From NCBI GenBank assembly GCA_016802295.1, contig JAESIW010000203.1, forward strand, positions 186,001 to 250,000: DNA of 64,000 nucleotides, written 5' to 3'. Source of the stretch: Brachionus rotundiformis (lineage: Eukaryota; Rotifera; Eurotatoria; Ploima; Brachionidae). Every line of letters starts with the position of its first letter. Within the stretch, counting starts at the first letter, position 1. The notes beneath the pieces were generated by a model. That model had not been told where the DNA came from, made no database searches, and was given only the letters and a program-made list of their open reading frames with translations. Below, in pieces: positions 57,301-64,000 of this stretch. The position numbers and the translations under genes are program-made.

Positions 57301-58164
57301 AATTAAACCTAATAACAATCCGGGTAACAATAAACCTCTTTGAATCACTTGAAAATATTAATTGACTAAGACCAACTCGCTATGGAAAAACCTTTCAAAT
57401 TCTCCTCACAACAAAACTCAAGAAAATAAAATAAAAATTCCAAAAAAGAAAACTCGTTTATTCTTATATTCTTTTTTATATATATAAATATATGTATATA
57501 TAGAAAATCAAATAGAAGCCTGATTTTATTGTTAAATTAAAAATTATTTAAAATCCTTTTATTTAGATTTATACAAATATTTATAGTCTGTATATAGATT
57601 TACATTAAAATACCAGTTAGGATAAAAAAAAAAGAAAAAACGTGAAGCCTTATAATTTACCTGAATATAAAATTAAACCTTGATTTGATGACTTTTTTTT
57701 TGTTAATTTAGCTCTATAGATATCTTATCACAACAAACTAAAAAAATTTTTAAATGGATTTTTGATATTTAATTGTCATTCGATTCGCTACATACTTTCC
57801 CAATTATGAAGCCAAATTTAGCTTTTTTTATTTTCTCTGTCCCTCTTACTTTTTTTAATGATTGTTTAAAACTAAATAAGTCAAATAAATTTTTCTAAAT
57901 GAAATTAAGGGAATAGAACAAAAAATTTAATTAAAAGCCTTTTTATCTTGAAATTAAAGCTTGATTTTTTGCTATCTAGCAACGCCATTTACAAATGCAT
58001 GTACAAATGTAACTTGGCGATTGAAAACAATCGATTGTTAAGTCTAACATTTAGATAAAAGCTCATTGATTAGTTATTCAAGCGTTTCGTCTTAAGCACG
58101 AACCCCCACGGCTCATTGCCAATAGTAGTAGCGCTGCTTGGCTTCTTCATCAAACGACTTTCCT

Positions 58165-58277
58165 AACACACACATACACATTTTATATAAATTACTAATC
58201 GATTTAAATTCTTAATCGATAAGTAATTCAATATGACAAATTCTCTACGAGTCTGTGTGTGTGTGTATGTGTGTGTT
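58165..58277. repeat. Nested inverted repeat with (CA)n/(TG)n arms
   Basis: Outer arms AACACACACATACACA (58165-58180) and TGTGTATGTGTGTGTT (58262-58277) are exact complements over 16 bases. An inner pair, ATTACTAATCGATT (58191-58204) and AATCGATAAGTAAT (58214-58227), matches at 13 of 14 positions. Together they could fold into a long cruciform or RNA hairpin. It is next to the GC-richer island at 58080-58160. Confidence 0.7.
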
Positions 58278-59042
58278 TTTTTCAAATATTGAATATTAAG
58301 CTAACAATTCAAAGTCTTCGAAATGAGTTCAAATATTTATTAATTTCAAGTGAATATTTTTAAGAGTCCAAAGCAGAGAATTAAACACGTTTGTTTTTCT
58401 TTTCAGATTTTTATGCTATTGTTTTAGTTATGCTCCTGGTTCTAACACAACACAAGCTTGAATAAATGCGATTTTATAAGGTCGATTGAAATACAAATTT
58501 AAGATACGGCTAATTAGTCTTAACTTAACTTAAAACTACTTTAATTCGCTTCACCACTTGGGCCTGTTGTTATTAATTCGAGCAATAAAGCGTTTTGATA
58601 GTCGAATTAATAAATTGAATAGGAGTTTGCGCTCCGACTTGGGGACTAATCATTACATGCATGACATCACTGAGCTCACATATCTAAACTAATCTAAACT
58701 TGTGCATATCATTCATTATAGCAATACATTGAAAAAAAATATAATAATAAACTTTGCTAATTTGATTTTCTATCTTGTAGTTTTATTGAATTAACATCCG
58801 AGTAGGACTGACTAAGTGTGTTCAAGCCACATTCCACCAGAATTAATTAAATCAAACATTTAACTTTTTTAATTCTATTTTTATTTTTGACAAATAAATA
58901 AAACAAATAAGCCTTTATTACAGGTATACTACTTGAACAAAAATTAAAAAATTTTTTAGTTTTTATTTGAGAAAAAATGGACTTGAAGCATTTTATTTTT
59001 AATTTAATTTACTCTCTAAAAATGATTTAAATTAGCAAGGAA

Positions 59043-59231
59043 ATGTTAAGAATAAATCTAGCCATGGCCGGCCTAAAGGGAAGATTAGCTATCACTTTTC
59101 ACGATATGCTTTTGGTGGCGTTTGGCGAGTTTGAAATCGACACTTTTTTTGTCTTAAATCAACTTTGCCACCGGTTAGTGTTCCTTCTTATTCTCTACAC
59201 TTTTGGATTTACCTTAACTAAAATTAAATAG
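59043..59231 (+). other. GC-richer block with open frames on both strands
   Basis: On + the frame reads LAMAGLKGRLAITFHDMLLV and ends at TTKIK-like residues. On - an overlapping frame reads TLTGGKVDLRQKKCRFQTRQ and ends KAYREK, stop. A donor-like GGTTAGTG follows the + frame at about 59173. Base composition is unlike the flanks, so this is a conserved exon or regulatory element rather than background. Which strand, if any, is coding is not clear. Confidence 0.3.
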
Positions 59232-62200
59232 AAAATAGGAAAAAGCCATTAAGTTTAAAATTATAAATGAGCAGGCGCACACCGACAATAAGTGCTTGAA
59301 TATAATAGAAATTACTTGAAGAAAATAAATATTAAAATCAAATTTTTTTTAGAAATTCGTTTGCTAAACAAAATTAGAAAACAAAAAAATTATATATATA
59401 TATATAGGCTTTTGATTAAAAGCCCTTTCTTGCGGGCTCAAATAAATTAAAAATAAATGTTGCTTGAATTTTGCTTGTTGATTTTAGAGAAATAAGATTT
59501 TATTTATAAAAAAAAATTATATATACACTTGTAAATATCAAATTAGTCACATAGAAAGAAATACACAACAAAGGAAAAACATTATTTCAAAATTAATCAT
59601 TATTTGAGCAATCAATTGAAAGCAAGACATTGTCACTTAAAAATAATAAAAGTTTTCTATTTTAGCTATGTTGTTTCGTATACTCTTTTTTTTTCTCTTA
59701 AGAAAATATTAATGTTATTGTTTGTTAAACAACTAATTATTTTGATTAACTATTTAGCTAAGTATTTATTAAAATTTGCTCTCACTCTCAAGTTGAAATA
59801 ATAATTTAATTTCTTTTCATCGCTAAAATTAAGAGTCTCAAACCTCTTCAATGAGTTTCTCTCTTTTTCTCTTAATACCAACAAAAACAATATTTACTCT
59901 ATATCGCTCAAAAGCATTTAGCACAAATTTATGGATTTATAAATTAATTTTAAAACTAGCAACTATTTTGTTTGAATATTAATTGACTACAAGCCCGAGG
60001 CTTTGTTTATAGGTGTTGAATCAGCTATCTCTTTACCATGTACTATTATCAACCCAATTTTGAGCTTTTCAAAATATATGCATATTTAAGTAATCAATTG
60101 AATTTTTTTTCTTATGTATGTGCTTTTGATTAATTAAGTGTTTTAAAATAATTTTAGTATGCGTTGCCTAGATTAATGCTTTAATCACAAAAATAATTTA
60201 TTTAATGTCATTTTATATTGACCCATAAAATCATGCCTAGTTTAAATCGCAAATAAATACGACACTTTTTCATTCTTTAGGATTTATTTAACTTATCTCG
60301 ATAAGTAAGCAAATAATTAGTCTATAATTTGTAACCTTATTCAACCAAATTTCCTTAAGTCCTCTCAACTAGTAATTAGCTTAATCGTTCTAAGTTATTT
60401 ACAAGTGTGTCTAATCTCTACAATATTTTAATTTAGATTATTTTTAATTTCAAATACTTATTATTTTAAATATTTAAAAATAAATAATTAGCTAAAATCT
60501 AGACACATATCGTTCAAAAAAAAAATTGAATTAAAAAGAAACAAATTTTTGATAAGACTCAAAAATTGACATCATCATTAGTGCTTTTATTTCTGGCTAT
60601 TCACTACTAACAGTTTGTCTGCAGCTAGAAAAAAAAACACGCCATTGATCTCAAGTTCAAATTAATTCTTCACTTGAAACCTATTTTATTTGATATTTTT
60701 ATATCACCTATAAGGCGTTCAATGAAATAAACAATGATAATAATTTTAATCTTAAGTCCTAACTCTAGACTCCAAAATTCTAAACAGATTTTATATTAGA
60801 AATATATTAATATATTTAAGTGATTTATTTCAGTAAAAATGTATTAATAGCAATTCATTGATTCATTTCCTAAATCTCTAATGAAAAAAATAATTTTTCA
60901 TAATTACTAAAATGACAATAGATGTTCAAGTTAAACTGACTCAAAAATAAATATAAACAAGAACTAAAAATTATAATCTAATTTTAAAAATGAGATTAAC
61001 TATTTATTATTATCTCTAGCTTAAAAGAAAAATATTAATAAATTAAACAAATAAACAAATTGAATTTTGTTTAAATTTTCCCTAATTACCAAAATTATTA
61101 TCTAACTTGTATGATAAATAATTATTTTTGAGTCCTAGAATTTGAAACAAACGTAAATAATTAATAATAGTTAAAGGAATTGTTTCAAGTTGAGCCTTAA
61201 TTCTTGTTAAAACTCATTAAGAGAAACAAATGTTGTTTAATTATTTATGACTTTGATAGATACTTGCGTAAATTAAGTAACAAAAAACTAACATCCAGGA
61301 AAAAAAACTATATACATATTTATCAATTAATCATAAAACAAAATTCTAAATCCTTGAATGGATTACTTTTAAAAGTAATATGATTATTAAATTTTGATAT
61401 TTGAATAGCTTCCGATAAATCTATGCCAAAAATATTGATTTTTATGCATTTAAAATTAAGAGCTGATAGCTGAAACAAATAACCATAAACCAGAATAAAT
61501 TTCATCTCTAACTTGAAATTATTATATTCTCAAGTGAAATTTATTGTAAAGTTATCAATATCTGTAAGAATAAAAGAAAATTTTAGATAGTTTAATTAAT
61601 CTTTAATTTTTGGGTAGAAAATGCAACAAGCGGGCTCTTGAGTATAACAAAGATAACAAATAGAGCAGACAATAAGTAAATACAATTATTCTCATCATCA
61701 ATTTTGAAATTTATTTATTTATATTTTACCATGTTGAAAGATTAGTAGTTCGAGTATAGTTGTTGTTATTGTTGTATATTTATTTCAAGTTGTTATTGTT
61801 TGCCTTAATGAACAAAACGCTTAAACTTCTATCGAGTCTTTTCTCTTTATCTATCTTTCTATCTATTTAATGCAGCTATAAAATCTAAAATTAAATTTGC
61901 ATTATCCTGCTTTTAAATAATATGTATATCTAACATTTAAATAAATAATTTGCCAACAATCTAGATTTTATTTTATCTAATTAAGATACACCATATATAT
62001 ATGCTTACAACACTTGGATCGCACAGTTGTCGATCATTAGCTATTTAACCTTTTCCTATGTATCAAATCAATAATGCTATTTTATTATTTATATATATGT
62101 GTTTCTCAAATGAATGATGATAAGCTTAATTGCTATTACTTGAGCGCGCAAAAATCATCATTAAAATAGAATAAAGGAAATATTGTCGACTAAATGGCAG

Positions 62201-64000
62201 AATTATGACGCTCTATAGTCAAATTAATATGCTGAATAGAGTCGAAATGATTCTCCAAGGTATTAAGTTTCTTAACGACAGGTGTCTCTATTGATTTTTT
62301 ATCATATTTAAACTATAGGCTTTTAAAACTTAAAAGGTTAATGCATACTCATAAAAATAAGCATTAATTCTCCTAATTGTCTTGAAATACTACTAATAAT
62401 AATAATTTCAAGAAGCTTGTTAAATTTATTTCTAAGAAAATTACATATCCAGGTATTACAATTTTAATTTAGTCAAAAGTTGGTTCTTATTTAACAATTT
62501 AAGTATTTAAAAAATAAATTAGTTTATAAAAAAAAGTTAATTTACAAATCTCATTCATTCATTTTGTATAAATTATTGTTAAATTATTGATGGATCATTT
62601 TAATTATGAGAAAATAAACAAATATTTTTTTCTTTAATTTATTTCTTAAATTACATTTTAGACAAATATGTAAAAAAAATTAAGAATTAAATTTAATATT
62701 TCTAATTATCAAATTGAAAAAAAAAACATTATACAATCAACAAAATAAATTCTAGTCTTTTTTTAGCTATTAATTTGTTGAAATTTTATCTCTACTAAAC
62801 TAATTATGTAATTAAATATGTATTGTTTTGAATTCATATGAAATTTTTTAACAATTTAAACAAGAATTAATTTTTTTTATCTCTAGGGCATAATGTTTTT
62901 TAATTGTTAATTTAAAAATAAACTGCTTAAATTTAAAATAAAAAAAATAAACTAAGAATGGTGTAATATCTCTCATGAAGCAGGCGAATTGTCATAATTA
63001 TATTTTGTATTCTATTTTTTTTCTTTAAAATTAAATTGAGAGTGAAAACATGGTTTATTTAGCTTTTTAAATTGCCTTAGGCCTAAACTATAAAAACATG
63101 GTCTTTGAATAGAAAAAAAGGTGATTGAAAAAACAAAATTATTAGAAGAAAAAAAATAACATATTTTTCTTAGAAAATTGACTCTTAAGGTTAAGAAAGA
63201 CTTACTGCAATCTTAATAAAAACAGATATATTTCAATTATTCGTATTAAAAACCATATGAAATTCGGAAGCAGCTCAAATTTCATTTCAAATAAGACCTA
63301 AGTATTTTTTCTCTATTTTCACATAAAGCCTATATCGATTAAATACTCAAAACAATCTAGTATTCTAAATATACTTAAAATAATAAAATGAGAATAAAAA
63401 TTAAATTATGCTCATTTATTTGAAGAATTGATAAAAGGCCGAGCTGGTGGTGTACTGACCAACAAACAAATGTCAAACAAATCTTTAATAAATCTTTGGA
63501 CAAGTCAATAAGTGTGGTATTGACCGGCAGTTTTGGCTAGATTGGCATTTTTAATTTGTTTAATAAACCAAATCTTTGAACTAAAAAGCTCGGCAATATT
63601 TTCCCCAAAGATAAAATCGGTGTTAAACTAATCTATTAAAAATATCAACACGAATTTAAACTTTTTTTATTTTATTTCATCTAATAAACCCCTGAGCTTA
63701 ATTTGCTCAAAAAAGCTCTTAAAAAATAATACACTTGTGTGCACGTACACATTCATTAATAATAAAATACAAAATTATTTCTATTTTAAGACTCAAAGAT
63801 TAAATTTTGAAATAAAGTGATATGAAAAAAATATATAAAAAAAAAAATGAAAAAAACAAAAAAAAACAAGAACTTGACACTTAAAACTTTTATTGTTTTG
63901 GTATTAATTGAAAGCTAATTTTCTAGTCTTATTCACTAGTATATACATATAAGTATATAAATATATATTTATTATTTTATTTGTGTGTTCTAAGATATTA

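Larger units (their letters stand above)
54309..64000. other. 9.7-kb gene desert upstream of the IER-type gene
   Basis: No convincing gene. Short GC-richer islands rise above an A/T background at about 55300-55410, 55610-55680, 56870-56960, 57219-57270, 58080-58160, 58620-58680 and 59040-59190. Some contain short open frames on either strand. This pattern fits scattered conserved regulatory elements or exons of a long-intron gene running out of the window. Neither can be decided from sequence alone. 60-64 kb is almost uniformly AT-rich. Confidence 0.5.

Overview
The window is nuclear DNA from an animal. It is very AT-rich, genes lie on both strands, and most are split by introns of about 40-65 bp with GT...AG ends. 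The gene set is metazoan: BRWD/PHIP, BUD31, TMCC, tafazzin, SLC16, PCID2, FAM78, DUSP22, DAXX, RNF26, EIF3G, CCDC22, Deltex, EXOSC2 and an IER-family gene. Base composition, tiny introns and compact gene clusters would fit a small invertebrate such as a monogonont rotifer. That is an inference; no rRNA or mitochondrial marker is present. I recognised no tRNA, rRNA, CRISPR or prokaryotic feature. Exon models were built by hand from splice signals, reading phase and remembered family sequences. Most sum to a multiple of three.

Layout. 1-1.4 kb: remains of transposons (LINE reverse transcriptase, Tc1/mariner transposase). 1.4-8.1 kb (-): BRWD/PHIP-like chromatin reader with an antisense retrotransposon relic in one intron. 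9.7-13.6 kb (-): single-pass receptor with an IL-17-receptor/SEFIR-like tail. 13.6-16.7 kb: non-coding, with a perfect 409-bp tandem duplication. 16.8-17.2 kb (+): BUD31. 18.5-20.6 kb (-): TMCC. 22.2-23.2 kb (+): tafazzin. 24.0-25.7 kb (+): SLC16 transporter. 26.0-29.6 kb (-): SET methyltransferase, FAM78 and PCID2 in tight tandem. 29.7-33.8 kb (+): DUSP22, DAXX, RNF26 in tandem. 34.4-36.5 kb (-): unrecognised 509-aa protein. 38.5-39.4 kb (+): Fic-domain protein, followed by a GC-rich LINE-like fragment. 41.3-48.3 kb (+): EIF3G, CCDC22, a macro-RING-RING-Deltex protein and EXOSC2 in tandem. 48.3-64 kb: gene desert around a single intronless IER-type gene (-) at 53.4-54.3 kb.

Most genes are unrelated housekeeping or regulatory factors: transcription and chromatin (BRWD, SET, DAXX), RNA handling (BUD31, PCID2, EXOSC2, EIF3G), ubiquitin (RNF26, Deltex), membrane and lipid biology (tafazzin, TMCC, SLC16) and endosomal sorting (CCDC22). 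Very short same-strand gaps, as small as 96 bp, suggest polycistronic transcription with trans-splicing. The most unusual items are the macro-RING-RING-Deltex fusion, the Fic protein with a degenerate inhibitory helix, the SEFIR-like receptor, and the isolated IER gene with a perfect CRE 14 bp before its start codon.
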